38,252 bases of DNA from assembly GCA_938091995.1 (NCBI GenBank), contig CALKNZ010000003.1, forward strand, positions 1-38,252, given 5' to 3'. The first letter of the stretch is position 1, and each line of letters begins with the position of its first letter. A program made the position numbers and the translations under genes. Positions 16,446 to 27,200 of this stretch are shown one piece after another. The notes under the pieces were generated by a model. That model did no database searches. It was not told where the DNA came from and saw only the letters and a program-made list of their open reading frames with translations. Origin of the DNA: an uncultured Luminiphilus sp. (GTDB taxonomy: Bacteria; Pseudomonadota; Gammaproteobacteria; Pseudomonadales; Halieaceae).

Positions 16446-16910
16446 ATGAGCATAAAGACCCTGTCTATTGATGAATTTTTGGGTATGGCGGGCCAAAAGC
16501 TGGGTACCAGTGACTGGATAACCCTTGGGCAAGAGCGTATTAACGAGTTCGCCGATTGCACTGAAGATCATCAGTTCATCCATATTGACGAAGAAAATGC
16601 CGCCAAAACCCCTTTTGGAGGCACAATAGCCCACGGATTTTTAACCTTGTCCATGCTGGTCAAGCTTTGCGAGAGCGTTTCTGTGCACCCTGAAGGGCTT
16701 GTGATGGGCGTTAACTATGGCCTGAACAAAGTGCGGTTTTTAGCGCCAGTTCGTGCGGGTAAACGTGTTCGCGCTCACATTGAACTCGCGAGTGTCGAGC
16801 AAAAGGACGACAACCGGTTTTTGGTTCAGCAAAATATAACGGTGGAAATTGAAGGCGAGGACACCCCGGCACTCTTTGCAGAGTGGTTGGGCATGAGCAT
16901 AGTTGCTTAA
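16446..16910 (+). CDS. MaoC-like (R)-specific enoyl-CoA hydratase
   Basis: A 154-residue hotdog-fold hydratase. The hydratase-2 motif appears as EDHQFIHIDEE, giving the catalytic pair D41 and H46, and GGTIAHGFLTLSM is the conserved helix entrance. Such proteins hydrate trans-2-enoyl-CoA to (3R)-hydroxyacyl-CoA. TAAGGAG lies 8 bases before the ATG at 16446. The gap to the preceding gene is 64 bp, and the next gene is 33 bp downstream. In this operon it would perform step two of beta-oxidation. Confidence 0.92.
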   Translation: MSIKTLSIDEFLGMAGQKLGTSDWITLGQERINEFADCTEDHQFIHIDEENAAKTPFGGTIAHGFLTLSMLVKLCESVSVHPEGLVMGVNYGLNKVRFLAPVRAGKRVRAHIELASVEQKDDNRFLVQQNITVEIEGEDTPALFAEWLGMSIVA

Positions 16911-16943
16911 AAACCGCCGCAAACTTCAAGAAGAGATGAGATT

Positions 16944-17864
16944 ATGACGATTCGATACGACGGCAAAGTTGCCATTATCACAGGGGCCGGTGGCGGCCTA
17001 GGGCGAAGCCACGCCATTGAAATGGCCAAGCGCGGTGCGCGGGTAGTGGTCAATGACCTCGGCGGCTCGGTAAACGGCGAGGGTCAAAATAGTGATGCCG
17101 CCATGGCGGTTGTGGCCGAGATAGAGGCCCTCGGTGGTGAAGCGATGGCACACCCCGCGAATGTTGCCAATGCTGATGAGGTGGCCGATATGGTTGCGCA
17201 GGTTATGGCACAGTGGGGACGCATTGATATTTTAGTCAACAACGCTGGGATCTTGCGGGACAAGAGCTTCACCAAAATGGACCTGGCCGATTTTCGGACT
17301 GTGCTTGAAGTGCATTTGATGGGCACCGTTAACTGCACCAAGGCCGTTTGGGACATCATGAAGGGACAGGAGTATGGCCGCATTGTGGTGACTTCGTCCT
17401 CAAGTGGGCTCTACGGCAATTTTGGCCAGAGTAACTACGGCGCCGCAAAACTCGGCGTTGTCGGCTTTATGAACACCCTGGCTCAGGAAGGTGCTAAATA
17501 CAATATTCGCGTTAATGCTTTAGCACCTACTGCAGGTACTCGTATGACAGAAGGTCTCATGGGCGAGCAGGCATTTAATCTTTTAACCCCAGAAACAGTG
17601 ACACCTGCAGTGCTGTTTATGGTGAGTGAAGACGCCCCTACGCAAACAATTATAGCGGCTGGCGCCGGTGCTTATGCGGTCGCAAAAATTGTCGAGACAG
17701 ACAGCGTTTGGCTGCCTGAAGACCAGCAAACCCCCGAGGGGTTGGCCGCACACTGGGAGCAAATTTCCCAAGGAGCTGAAACACAGCTCAAGGCAGGCTT
17801 TGAGCAAACCTTCAAAATGGTGGGTAAAGCCGCTGAAGGTCTCGGCATTAAACTGGAAAACTGA
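16944..17864 (+). CDS. Short-chain dehydrogenase, HSD17B4-like (3R)-hydroxyacyl-CoA dehydrogenase
   Basis: A 306-residue NAD(P)-dependent SDR. TGAGGGLG at residues 13-20 binds the dinucleotide, NNAG follows, and the catalytic Ser (VVTSSSSGLYGN) and YGAAK provide Ser-Tyr-Lys. The long insert after the first strand (VVNDLGGSVNGEGQNSDAA) and the C-terminal extension past residue 250 are features of the dehydrogenase part of peroxisomal multifunctional enzyme type 2. This suggests oxidation of (3R)-hydroxyacyl-CoA to 3-ketoacyl-CoA, consistent with the MaoC hydratase just upstream. Confidence 0.92.
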   Translation: MTIRYDGKVAIITGAGGGLGRSHAIEMAKRGARVVVNDLGGSVNGEGQNSDAAMAVVAEIEALGGEAMAHPANVANADEVADMVAQVMAQWGRIDILVNNAGILRDKSFTKMDLADFRTVLEVHLMGTVNCTKAVWDIMKGQEYGRIVVTSSSSGLYGNFGQSNYGAAKLGVVGFMNTLAQEGAKYNIRVNALAPTAGTRMTEGLMGEQAFNLLTPETVTPAVLFMVSEDAPTQTIIAAGAGAYAVAKIVETDSVWLPEDQQTPEGLAAHWEQISQGAETQLKAGFEQTFKMVGKAAEGLGIKLEN

Positions 17865-17875
17865 GGAATTAGATC

Positions 17876-19054
17876 ATGAGAGAAGCCGTTATAGTTTCAA
17901 CAGCGCGAACCCCTATTGGTAAAGCTTATCGAGGGAGTTTCAACAACCTCGCCGGCCCCTCTTTAGGTGGCAACGCAATCCGTGCCGCTGTGGCACGTGC
18001 GGGCATCGAAGGTGATCGCGTTGATGACGTCACTATGGGTTCTGCGCTGACGCAGGGCACTCAGGGCATGAATATTGGTCGTCTGGCGGCACTGCGCGGT
18101 GGATTGCCGGTTACCGTGAGCGGCCAAACGATTGATCGTCAGTGTTCATCGGGTCTCATGGCGGTGTCTATGGCGGCAAAGCAAATCATCGTAGATGGTA
18201 TGGACGTGACCATTGGTGGCGGTCAGGACTCTATCTCGCTGGTACAAAATGAGCACATGAATACGCATCGTTTGGCGGACGAGGCACTGATGGGTATGCA
18301 CAAAGATATTTACATGCCCATGCTGCAGACTGCCGAGGTTGTGGCCAACCGTTATGGCATTACCCGGGACGCGATGGATGAGTACGGGTTGCAGTCACAA
18401 CTGCGTGTGGCCGCGGCTTACGAGGCCGGAAAGTATGACAATGAAATCGTACCGGTAACCGCTACTCGTATTGTTTGGAACAAAGAAACTGGCGAGCAAT
18501 CTGAGGCTGAAGTTACGGTTACTGCGGATGAAGGTGTTCGCCCGTCAACCCTAGAGGGTGTTAAGGGCCTGAGAACGGTTATCGAAGGCGGTACCATCAC
18601 TGCTGGCAACGCATCTCAGCTTTCGGACGGTGCTTCTGCGCAGGTTCTGATGGAAGCTAAGCTGGCGGAGCAGCTTGGTCTTGAACCCTTAGGCGCTTAT
18701 CGTGGTATGGCTGTGGCGGGTTGTGAGCCTGACGAAATGGGCATTGGTCCCGTATTTGCCGTGCCCAAGCTATTGAAGCAGCACGGCCTCAGCGTTGACG
18801 ATATTGGATTATGGGAGCTCAACGAGGCTTTCGCTGTTCAGGTGCTTTACTGCCGAGATCAACTGGGCATCGACAACGATAAACTCAACGTCGATGGCGG
18901 GGCGATTGCCGTGGGACACCCCTACGGTATGAGTGGCTCTCGTATGATTGGCCATGCCCTTCTAGAAGGTAAGCGGCGTGGCGTCAAATATGTTGTTGTC
19001 ACTATGTGTGTTGGCGGTGGCATGGGTGCTGCTGGCCTGTTCGAGGTTTACTGA
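17876..19054 (+). CDS. Thiolase (acetyl-CoA acyltransferase)
   Basis: A 392-residue thiolase. The nucleophile is C90 in DRQCSSG; the other active-site blocks [17 protein letters not shown] (His) and [11 protein letters not shown] (Cys) are intact, so the enzyme should be active. It would cleave 3-ketoacyl-CoA to release acetyl-CoA or propionyl-CoA, closing the beta-oxidation round encoded by the three preceding genes. It starts 11 bases after the SDR stop, and the next gene begins one base after its own stop. Whether it is biosynthetic or degradative follows from context only. Confidence 0.95.
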   Translation: MREAVIVSTARTPIGKAYRGSFNNLAGPSLGGNAIRAAVARAGIEGDRVDDVTMGSALTQGTQGMNIGRLAALRGGLPVTVSGQTIDRQCSSGLMAVSMAAKQIIVDGMDVTIGGGQDSISLVQNEHMNTHRLADEALMGMHKDIYMPMLQTAEVVANRYGITRDAMDEYGLQSQLRVAAAYEAGKYDNEIVPVTATRIVWNKETGEQSEAEVTVTADEGVRPSTLEGVKGLRTVIEGGTITAGNASQLSDGASAQVLMEAKLAEQLGLEPLGAYRGMAVAGCEPDEMGIGPVFAVPKLLKQHGLSVDDIGLWELNEAFAVQVLYCRDQLGIDNDKLNVDGGAIAVGHPYGMSGSRMIGHALLEGKRRGVKYVVVTMCVGGGMGAAGLFEVY

Positions 19055-19055
19055 T

Positions 19056-20036
19056 ATGGCCGTTGCGTTGGTATGCAGGGAGCACGGACTGCCTGAAAAG
19101 CTTGACTTGTGTGATGACTGGCCAGTACCTGAGCTCGGTGCTAGCGACGTGCTGCTGCGGGTCAAGGCAGCGGGCCTAAACTTTCCTGATGTGCTGATTA
19201 TCCAAGGTAAGTATCAGTTTCAACCAGAACTGCCATTTGTGCCTGGTGGCGAATGTGCGGGCGTAGTTGAAGCTGTTGGCAGTGATGTCAGCCGTTGGCA
19301 GGTAGGTGATGAAGTTGTGCAAATGGGTATGGCTGGTGGCTTTGCTGACACGTTGGTCGTGAACGAAAATAGTCTTTTGCCGAAACCCAAGGCACTAACT
19401 ATGACTGAGGCTGCAGGTATTGGCATCACCTACTTCACCTCCTACTACGCTTTGGTTCAACGCGCCAACATACAACCCGGAGAAACCCTGTTGGTACTGG
19501 GTGCCGCGGGCGGCGTCGGCAGCACTGCTGTTGAGCTGGGCAAAGCCTTGGGCGCCAAAGTTATTGCCGCTGCGAGCAGCGATGAAAAGCTTGAATTGTG
19601 CAAGGAGCTGGGTGCCGATGAGGTCATTAACTACAGCACCGAGGATCTCAAAGGCCGTATTAAGGCGTTGACGGAGGGTCGTGGGGTAGATGTGGTCTAT
19701 GACCCTGTGGGCGGTGATTTCAGTGAGATTGCTCTGCGGTCAATGGCGTGGCAAGGCCGCTTTTTGGTGATCGGTTTTGCCAATGGCCCAATTCCTAAGG
19801 TGCCCTTGAACTTAACGCTGCTCAAAGGGTGTCAAATCGTTGGCGTCTTTTGGGGACGGTTTATGTCTGAAGAGCCAGAAGCGCATCTGTCTAACGTAAA
19901 AACTCTATGGGAGTGGTTCGAGGCTGGAAAAATCAAGCCTGTTGTCACCGATGTTTTCCCAATCGCAGAGTATGAGTCTGGTTATGCGGCGATGATGGAA
20001 CGCAGAGCCAAGGGAAAAGTGATCTTTACTTTTTGA
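19056..20036 (+). CDS. NADPH:quinone oxidoreductase-like MDR protein
   Basis: A 326-residue zinc-independent medium-chain dehydrogenase/reductase. Typical segments are AAGLNFPDVLIIQGKYQ, GGECAGVVEAVG, the nucleotide-binding LGAAGGVGSTAVELGKALGA, and YDPVGGDFSEIALRSMAWQGR. The Cys ligands of zinc-dependent relatives are absent. The ATG at 19056 follows the thiolase stop by one base. Family members reduce quinones or enoyl groups with NADPH. In this operon it may reduce an enoyl-CoA or enone intermediate, which is inference. Confidence 0.9.
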   Translation: MAVALVCREHGLPEKLDLCDDWPVPELGASDVLLRVKAAGLNFPDVLIIQGKYQFQPELPFVPGGECAGVVEAVGSDVSRWQVGDEVVQMGMAGGFADTLVVNENSLLPKPKALTMTEAAGIGITYFTSYYALVQRANIQPGETLLVLGAAGGVGSTAVELGKALGAKVIAAASSDEKLELCKELGADEVINYSTEDLKGRIKALTEGRGVDVVYDPVGGDFSEIALRSMAWQGRFLVIGFANGPIPKVPLNLTLLKGCQIVGVFWGRFMSEEPEAHLSNVKTLWEWFEAGKIKPVVTDVFPIAEYESGYAAMMERRAKGKVIFTF

Positions 20037-20038
20037 TC

Positions 20039-21184
20039 ATGACATCCTTCAGCTTCAGCACTGTTCCCCATGTTCGCGTAGGCGCCGGTCTGGCCAGGAC
20101 CTTGGGAGATGAGTGTTTAAAGCTGGGCGTCAGCCGCCCTTTGCTCGTAACCGATAATGGGCTGGTCTCTTTAGGTCTCATCGCACCTGTTGCTCAAGCA
20201 ATAGCAGAGCAATGCGCGTCTTTAACTGTATTTGATGGGGTTACAGCTGACCCCAGCGAATCGGTTGTCGAGGCCGCTTATGCCGTGGCAAGGGAGAGCG
20301 ATGTAGACGGTGTGATTGCGGTGGGTGGCGGCAGCTCTATGGATGTTGCCAAGGTCGTATCTGTTTTGATGAAGGGCGAGCGGTTACTGGTAGACATGTA
20401 TGGTGTCGATCAGGTTCCGCCTGGGCGCCTACCCTTAGTCTTGGTTCCCACCACCGCGGGGACAGGCTCCGAAGTTACGCCGGTGGCTGTCATTACCACA
20501 GGCGCAACGACGAAAGCGGGCGTGAGTTCGGCGGTTTTGTTGCCTGATGTTGCTATTTTAGATGCCGAACTGACGCTTGGTTTACCGGCTAGCGCAACGG
20601 CCATGACGGGTATCGATGCCATGGTGCATGCCATCGAGGCGTACACGTCCAAGCTGAAGAAAAATCCGATATCCGATATGTTTGCGCTCAGGGCTTTGCG
20701 TTTGCTGTCACACAATATCAATAGGGTATTAACGCAGCCAGCAGACCTCGCCGCCCGCGAGGCCATGCTTTTGGGATCCATGTTTGCAGGCCAGGCCTTT
20801 GCCAATGCGCCGGTCGCTGCGGTGCATGCCCTCGCCTACCCACTGGGCGGGCACTATCATATTCCCCACGGTTTGAGTAACTCGCTAATGCTCCCGTCCG
20901 TTCTGGCCTTTAATGCGCCAGCGGTGCAGCAGGAGTACGGTGAGTTGGCGGCGGAGTTGCCCGGAAATGTTGCACAAAGTGCGGCAGGCTTAATGACCTG
21001 GTGCAGTGCGCTAATTGCAGCTTCCGGGCTGCCGGCAACTTTAGAGGCCGCAGGTGTTGCGGCCAATGATTTGCCCATGCTCGCCGCTGATGCCATGTTG
21101 CAGCAGCGGTTGTTGGTCAATAATCCGGTGGAAGTCACCGAGGCTAGCGCCCTGAAGCTGTACGAAAAAGCGTGGTCAGGTTGA
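20039..21184 (+). CDS. Iron-containing alcohol dehydrogenase
   Basis: A 381-residue group III alcohol dehydrogenase that interconverts alcohols and aldehydes with NAD(P). Motifs: GGGSSMDVAKVVS (nucleotide), PTTAGTGSEVTPVAV, GIDAMVHAIEAYTS (metal Asp and His), and VHALAYPLGGHYHIPHGLSNS (the two further His ligands). All four metal ligands appear present. The ATG at 20039 is preferred; an in-frame TTG at 20033 would overlap the preceding stop. It is the sixth gene of the operon, and substrate is unknown. Confidence 0.92.
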   Translation: MTSFSFSTVPHVRVGAGLARTLGDECLKLGVSRPLLVTDNGLVSLGLIAPVAQAIAEQCASLTVFDGVTADPSESVVEAAYAVARESDVDGVIAVGGGSSMDVAKVVSVLMKGERLLVDMYGVDQVPPGRLPLVLVPTTAGTGSEVTPVAVITTGATTKAGVSSAVLLPDVAILDAELTLGLPASATAMTGIDAMVHAIEAYTSKLKKNPISDMFALRALRLLSHNINRVLTQPADLAAREAMLLGSMFAGQAFANAPVAAVHALAYPLGGHYHIPHGLSNSLMLPSVLAFNAPAVQQEYGELAAELPGNVAQSAAGLMTWCSALIAASGLPATLEAAGVAANDLPMLAADAMLQQRLLVNNPVEVTEASALKLYEKAWSG

Positions 21185-21185
21185 C

Positions 21186-21617
21186 ATGGCCCATCCCGAG
21201 CCCGCGCAGAGAGAGCGGTACGCCCTTTTCTATGATGTGCCAACCCGATGGGCTGACAACGATATCTATGGCCATGCTAACAACGTTGTGTATTACGCTT
21301 GGTTCGACACGGTCGTTAATCGATTTTTAATTGAACGTGGGGGTATGCGCCCCGGTTACGACCCCATCGTGGGTTATGTCGTGGCTTCTTCCTGTGATTA
21401 TTTTGCGCCAGTAAGTTATCCCGAAATGCTCGAATTAGGCCTGCGAATAGAACGCTTGGGAAGCAAATCAGTGTCTTGGGAATTGGGCGTATTTTCGGTG
21501 GCTGATAAAACAACTCGGGCGATTGGACGCTTCACTCATGCTTTTGTCGATCAGCGATCGGGTAAGTCAGCAGCTATTCCCCCCAATATTCGTGAAGCTC
21601 TAGAGGCGTTGTTATAG
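21186..21617 (+). CDS. Acyl-CoA thioesterase, 4HBT/YbgC-like hotdog fold
   Basis: A 143-residue thioesterase. The catalytic motif RWADNDIYGHANNVVYY places the nucleophilic/general-base Asp at D26, as in 4-hydroxybenzoyl-CoA thioesterase and YbgC. It would release free acid from an acyl-CoA, perhaps relieving CoA trapping during turnover. It starts one base after the alcohol dehydrogenase stop and is the last gene of the operon, convergent with an MFS gene. Confidence 0.9.
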   Translation: MAHPEPAQRERYALFYDVPTRWADNDIYGHANNVVYYAWFDTVVNRFLIERGGMRPGYDPIVGYVVASSCDYFAPVSYPEMLELGLRIERLGSKSVSWELGVFSVADKTTRAIGRFTHAFVDQRSGKSAAIPPNIREALEALL

Positions 21618-21622
21618 CTTTC

Positions 21623-21641
21623 AGGCCCGGTCAACGGGTCT
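21623..21641. terminator. Weak hairpin between convergent operon ends
   Basis: AGGCCCG, loop GTCAA, CGGGTCT forms a 7-bp stem with one G-T pair. It lies between the thioesterase stop and the MFS stop. The T-run is poor on both strands, so termination is possible but not assured. Confidence 0.3.
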
Positions 21642-21659
21642 TGTAAAGAAGCATTGGGC

Positions 21660-22877
21660 TTAGCCGTTTCCTCGCATTCGGGACGCTGTGATAACCACCA
21701 TAATCAAAATCGCGGCCGCGCCCAGAGCAGAAATTGTCGGGTCAATCTCGTACAAAAAACCGCAAATTAAGGGGCCTGTGACGAAACCTGCAGCGGGGCA
21801 GGCCGTCACTAAGCCGGCTGCGGCTCCCTGCTCCTCGTGAGACACAGCGAGTGAAGCTGAGGCGGCAATAGCCGGAACGGCGAGACCTAGACCTGCGCCC
21901 AAAGATGCCATGCCGACTAAAACCAGAACAAACGAGCCGGGTATTGCAATGACTAAGGCCCCCACCATGAGCAGTACGACTCCAGCGCGGATCAGTGTAA
22001 TGGGCCTGCCTTGGAAACGGGACGCGACAAATAGCTGCATGGCGAAGGAAAAGAGTGCGGCGATCATCAGAGCGAATCCGGTGTACTGAGCGGTCTCAGT
22101 ACCACTCAGGGATAGCATATCTTGAAGACGGAACCCCAAAGTTTGTTGCAGTCCGGCGAAGCCCGTGAAGCCGCCAAAAGAGCACAGTAGATAAAGACGC
22201 AGTCTCGGATCGATAAAGCGCAGTCGTTTGGTCGGCCGTGACTTGGTTTCCCTTATTTTTCCCGGGGGCAATTTTAGGGCAATCACGATGGCGGCTAGGG
22301 CTGCTAACAGGCTAGCGGTATACAGCGGAAAGAGCAGGCCGAAGCCGGCAAGCGCGCCGGCGACGATGGGGCCAATGATCATCCCGAGGCTGCTCGCAGT
22401 GCCCAGACGGGCCAGGGCCTTGGTTCGGTGCTGCCGCGAACTGAAATCTGCTGCGTAGGCTGCAGCTCCGGGGTTAGTGCCCGACATAACGACAGCTTGA
22501 GAGCAACGTCCCAGCAAAATTAGCCCAAAAAGCAGAGGCCCTGCGAGCCAGCCGCGCATGGCAGCATCGAAGATCATGGCAAAGATAAAATTGCCTACGG
22601 CATATCCGGTCAAGCCAATTAGCATCACGGGTTTGCGGCCGATTTGATCACACATGCGGCCCCAAACAGTGGCCGCAGCGCTAAAAACCAGTGCCGATGA
22701 AGCAATAATGGTGTTTATTTGTAATACCGTCAGATTTACTTCGCGCCCTAGCGGGGGAAGGATCGCAAAAATAAACGATTGACCGATGGCTGTTGTCAGC
22801 AGGCCCGTGGTCAGTAAGCCCAGTTGCAGTGGGGTTAAACGCTGGTCTTCATCGGTCTGGACGCTATCGGTTGTCAT
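21660..22877 (-). CDS. MFS transporter (DHA1-type)
   Basis: A 405-residue inner-membrane major facilitator with about twelve hydrophobic helices. The loop 2-3 motif A is seen as [17 protein letters not shown]. It resembles drug:proton antiporters of the Bcr/TetA type, but the substrate cannot be read from sequence. The start at 22877 gives a 22-residue cytoplasmic N-terminus before the first helix; an in-frame ATG at 22904 adds nine residues and neither has a strong ribosome site. It is divergent from carA, and its 3' end faces the beta-oxidation operon. Confidence 0.87.
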   Translation of the reverse strand: MTTDSVQTDEDQRLTPLQLGLLTTGLLTTAIGQSFIFAILPPLGREVNLTVLQINTIIASSALVFSAAATVWGRMCDQIGRKPVMLIGLTGYAVGNFIFAMIFDAAMRGWLAGPLLFGLILLGRCSQAVVMSGTNPGAAAYAADFSSRQHRTKALARLGTASSLGMIIGPIVAGALAGFGLLFPLYTASLLAALAAIVIALKLPPGKIRETKSRPTKRLRFIDPRLRLYLLCSFGGFTGFAGLQQTLGFRLQDMLSLSGTETAQYTGFALMIAALFSFAMQLFVASRFQGRPITLIRAGVVLLMVGALVIAIPGSFVLVLVGMASLGAGLGLAVPAIAASASLAVSHEEQGAAAGLVTACPAAGFVTGPLICGFLYEIDPTISALGAAAILIMVVITASRMRGNG

Positions 22878-22947
22878 GAGGATCTCTGTGTCGGCATGGC
22901 GCATCCTAGAGCAAGTGGCGCTGAACTCAATGTTTTCTGCTTGCTCA

Positions 22948-22976
22948 TGGACAGGGCAGGGGTCTTCAAATACACT
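22948..22976 (+). promoter_or_regulatory. Candidate sigma70 promoter for carAB
   Basis: TGGACA and TACACT separated by 17 bases. Transcription from here would leave a leader of about 150 bases before carA. I see no clear ArgR box or attenuator in that leader. Confidence 0.35.
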
Positions 22977-23129
22977 AACGTCCCAGCCGGCAGGGTCTTT
23001 GCTCTTAGCGAGTATGTAGACCCAGCGTTACTCAAGCCATTGCCAATACGCGTCACACCCTGTGCCATTTCGGACACTCGGGTGGCACTTTATGACAGCC
23101 GTGCGGGCCTTGCTGACTGGGAGATAAAT

Positions 23130-24275
23130 GTGCCAAACATCGCTATCCTCGCCCTAGAAGATGGCACGATTTTTCGCGGAATGTCTGTGGGTGCAGAGGG
23201 CCAGACAACCGGTGAAGTGGTTTTTAATACCGCCATGACCGGTTATCAGGAAATCCTCACTGACCCTTCTTACGCGCGACAGATTGTTACCCTGACTTAT
23301 CCACATATTGGCAATACTGGCGTGAACTCTGAAGACGCGGAGTCGACGGGTATTCATGCGGCGGGGCTTGTCATTCGCGATCTACCTCTTGTTGCGAGCA
23401 GTTGGCGCAGCGAGCAGAGCCTGTCGAGTTACCTCACCGCAGAGGGTGTGGTGGCGATTGCCGACATTGATACACGAAAACTCACGCGAATTTTGCGAGA
23501 TAAAGGGGCGTTGAGCGGCTGTATCGTTGCGGGTGAAGATCCTGATGCCGAATTTGCCCTCGCACAAGCCCGTGATTTTGCGGGACTCGTGGGTATGGAT
23601 CTGGCCAAGGAAGTGACGACGCAGACGCCCTACACCTGGGAGGAGGGAAGCTGGCAGTGGGGTGGCGATCAGCGACCGGCACCGGCGGTTAATTTTTCTG
23701 TTGTGGCCCTAGATTTTGGTGTCAAACGCAATATTTTGAGAATGCTGGTAGATCGAGGCTGTTCTTTAACCGTATTGCCAGCTCAGTCCAATATTGAGAC
23801 GGTTTGTGCTCACGAGCCGGACGGCATCTTTCTTTCTAATGGCCCGGGAGACCCTGAGCCATGTGATTACGCCATTGAACTCGCTCGCGCAGCCATGAGC
23901 CGTGGAATCCCGCTTTTTGGTATCTGCTTGGGGCATCAAATTATGGCGCTAGCGAGCGGAGCCAGCACTGAGAAAATGAAGTTTGGTCATCACGGTGCGA
24001 ATCATCCGGTACAAAGGCTCGGGGATGGCACGGTCATGGTGACGAGTCAAAATCATGGCTTTACGGTCTCCGAGGAGGGCTTACCCGAGACCTTAGACGT
24101 CACCCACAGATCACTTTTTGATGGATCGATTCAGGGGATATCTCGCAAAGATGTGCCGGCTTACAGTTTTCAGGGCCACCCCGAGGCAAGTCCGGGTCCA
24201 CGGGACGCCGGACAGTTATTTGACCCCTTTATACGCGCTATGAAAGCCCGGCGCGCCGAGCAGGAGGGCGGTTGA
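23130..24275 (+). CDS. carA: Carbamoyl-phosphate synthase small subunit
   Basis: The glutaminase subunit of carbamoyl-phosphate synthase, supplying ammonia for arginine and pyrimidine synthesis. The GTG at 23130 gives 381 residues, against 382 in E. coli, and is preceded by GGGAGA; the frame is open further up to 22896 but that part is not CarA-like. The catalytic Cys is in [13 protein letters not shown], and the His/Glu pair in [11 protein letters not shown]. The N-terminal [21 protein letters not shown] is diagnostic. carB follows after one base. Confidence 0.96.
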   Translation: MPNIAILALEDGTIFRGMSVGAEGQTTGEVVFNTAMTGYQEILTDPSYARQIVTLTYPHIGNTGVNSEDAESTGIHAAGLVIRDLPLVASSWRSEQSLSSYLTAEGVVAIADIDTRKLTRILRDKGALSGCIVAGEDPDAEFALAQARDFAGLVGMDLAKEVTTQTPYTWEEGSWQWGGDQRPAPAVNFSVVALDFGVKRNILRMLVDRGCSLTVLPAQSNIETVCAHEPDGIFLSNGPGDPEPCDYAIELARAAMSRGIPLFGICLGHQIMALASGASTEKMKFGHHGANHPVQRLGDGTVMVTSQNHGFTVSEEGLPETLDVTHRSLFDGSIQGISRKDVPAYSFQGHPEASPGPRDAGQLFDPFIRAMKARRAEQEGG

Positions 24276-24276
24276 A

Positions 24277-27200
24277 ATGCCAAAACGTCATGACATAGAG
24301 AGCGTATTAATACTCGGTGCTGGCCCCATAGTGATCGGTCAAGCTTGTGAGTTCGACTACTCGGGAGCTCAGGCCTGCAAAGCCCTGCGTGAAGAGGGGT
24401 ATCGAGTCATATTGGTTAACTCTAACCCGGCCACGATTATGACTGACCCGGCTATGGCCGATGCCACCTATATTGAGCCGGTGGAGTGGCAGACAGTTGC
24501 GCGCATTATCGAACGTGAGCGGCCAGATGCCATCTTGCCAACCATGGGAGGACAGACCGCGCTTAACTGTGCACTGAAGTTGGCCGCAGAAGGGGTGCTG
24601 AATAAATACGGTGTCGAGATGATAGGCGCTAGTAAGGATGCGATCGACAAGGCCGAGGATCGAGAACTCTTTGACCAGGCAATGAAGCGGATTGGCTTGG
24701 CGACCCCGCGCGCATCAACAGCGCACTCTATGGATGAGGCCTTCAAAATTTTAGGTGACTTGGGTTTTCCCTGCATTATTCGGCCATCGTTTACGATGGG
24801 AGGGTCCGGCGGTGGTATTGCTTACAATCGAGACGAGTTCGAGGCCATATGCCTTCGCGGCCTGGATTTGTCACCGACCAACGAACTGCTTATTGACGAG
24901 TCCTTGATCGGTTGGAAAGAGTACGAGATGGAGGTGGTCCGGGATCGCAAAGACAACTGCATCATCATTTGCTCGATTGAAAATTTTGATGCTATGGGTG
25001 TCCACACGGGTGACTCGATTACTGTCGCCCCGGCCCAGACTTTGACGGATAAAGAATATCAAGTGATGCGTGACGCCTCACTTGCGGTCTTGCGTGAAAT
25101 CGGAGTCGAAACAGGTGGGTCAAACGTACAGTTTGGGCTGTGCCCTGATACCGGCCGCATGGTGGTCATAGAGATGAATCCTCGGGTATCTCGATCGTCT
25201 GCGCTGGCTTCTAAGGCGACTGGATTCCCTATTGCCAAGGTGGCAGCAAAGCTTGCTGTAGGTTACACCCTCGATGAGCTCGAAAATGATATTACCGGTG
25301 GCAGTACGCCGGCATCTTTCGAGCCTTCAATTGACTATGTTGTTACGAAAATCCCACGCTTTGCTTTTGAAAAATTTGCCACCGCTGATGCCCGCCTAAC
25401 CACCCAGATGAAATCTGTGGGTGAAGTGATGGCAATAGGTCGCACCTTTCAGGAGTCTGTGCAAAAGGCATTACGGGGATTAGAGGTGGGCTCATCGGGC
25501 TTTGAATCTCAAATTACTGTTACCGATGCTGATACGCGGGCTGAGCTGGTCGATGCGTTGACCAACCCCTGCGCAGAGAGAATTTGGTATGTCGCTGATG
25601 CGTTTCGATCCGGCTTCTCCCTCGAAGAGGTGGCGGGCTATTCGGGAATAGACCCCTGGTTCCTAGTGCAAATTGAAGACTTGGTAGTCGCCGAGGCCCG
25701 TTTAGCCGGTAGGGCACTGGAGAGCTTAGATTATGCCGAGCTCCGAGTTCTAAAGCGCAAGGGGTTTTCGGACGCCCGCTTAGCCGCGTTGTTGGCAACT
25801 TCGGAAGGCAGCGTACGCGAATACCGTCAAGGCCTTGGTCTGCGTCCGGTTTATAAGCGCGTTGACACTTGTGCGGCAGAATTTGCAACTTCCACCGCGT
25901 ACATGTACTCAACCTACGAGGAGGAGTGCGAGGCGGCACCGAGTGACCGTAAAAAAATAGTGGTGCTGGGTGGCGGTCCCAACCGCATTGGACAGGGAAT
26001 CGAATTCGATTACTGCTGCGTCCATGCCGCGCTTGCCATGCGTGAGGATGGTTATGAAACCATTATGGTCAACTGCAACCCCGAGACGGTATCGACAGAC
26101 TACGACACCTCGGATCGGCTCTTTTTTGAACCGGTAACCCTTGAGGATGTTCTGGAAATTGTTGATTTGGAAAAGCCGGTTGGCGTGATTGTCCAGTTTG
26201 GGGGGCAGACACCGCTTAAACTGGCGCGAGCCCTCGAAAGTGCAGGTGTGCCCATTATTGGTACAACCCCTGATCAAATTGATAGGGCTGAAGATCGAGA
26301 GCGCTTTCAGCACATGATTCAAAAACTGGGTTTGCGTCAGCCGGAGAACACGACGGTGCGCAGCGTTGATGCGGCTATTTCTGCGGCTGCGGAAATAGGT
26401 TATCCCTTGGTCGTGCGTCCATCCTATGTGCTGGGTGGTCGAGCTATGGAGATTGTCTACCGAGAAGAGGATCTACTGCGCTACATGCGCGACGCGGTGA
26501 GAGTGTCTGAGGACTCGCCTGTTTTGCTCGACAGTTTTCTCAGTGCTGCTATCGAGGTTGATATCGATGCAGTTAGTGACGGTAATGCGGTCGTGATCGG
26601 CGCGATCATGCAACATATTGAGCAGGCTGGTGTGCACTCTGGGGATTCCGCTTGCTCACTGCCCCCTTACAGTCTCGACGCTGAAGTCCAAGACCAAATG
26701 CGCGATGTGGTTCGTGCCATGGCGATCGAGCTTGGCGTGTGCGGGCTTATGAATGTTCAGCTGGCGTATCAAGATAATGAGATTTACGTTATTGAGGTTA
26801 ACCCTAGGGCATCGAGGACGGTTCCCTTTGTCTCAAAGGCGGTAGGTATCTCGTTGGCAAAGATAGCGTCGCGGTGCATGGCCGGTCAGTCACTCGCGGA
26901 TCAAGGTGTGACCCGTGAAGTTGTCCCGCCTTATTTTGCTGTTAAGGAAGCGGTACTGCCGTTCAATAAATTTCCCGGTATCGACCCTATTTTGGGCCCG
27001 GAAATGAAGTCCACAGGTGAGGTGATGGGTACCGGCGACACCTTTGCCGCAGCGTTTGCCAGAGCACAGCTAGGCGCTGGAGACGAGCCGCCTCAGTCGG
27101 GTCTTGCACTCTTTAGCGTGCGAGATGTCGATAAACCTGCCGCAGTAGATGTGGCTAGACGTTTAGTAGAGCGGGGCTTTACCTTGGCTGCTACTGGTGG

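Noticed and set aside
25520-26322. Two frames of about 138 codons antisense to carB
   Set aside because: carB is complete and conserved here; the antisense frames have no domain and no ribosome site.
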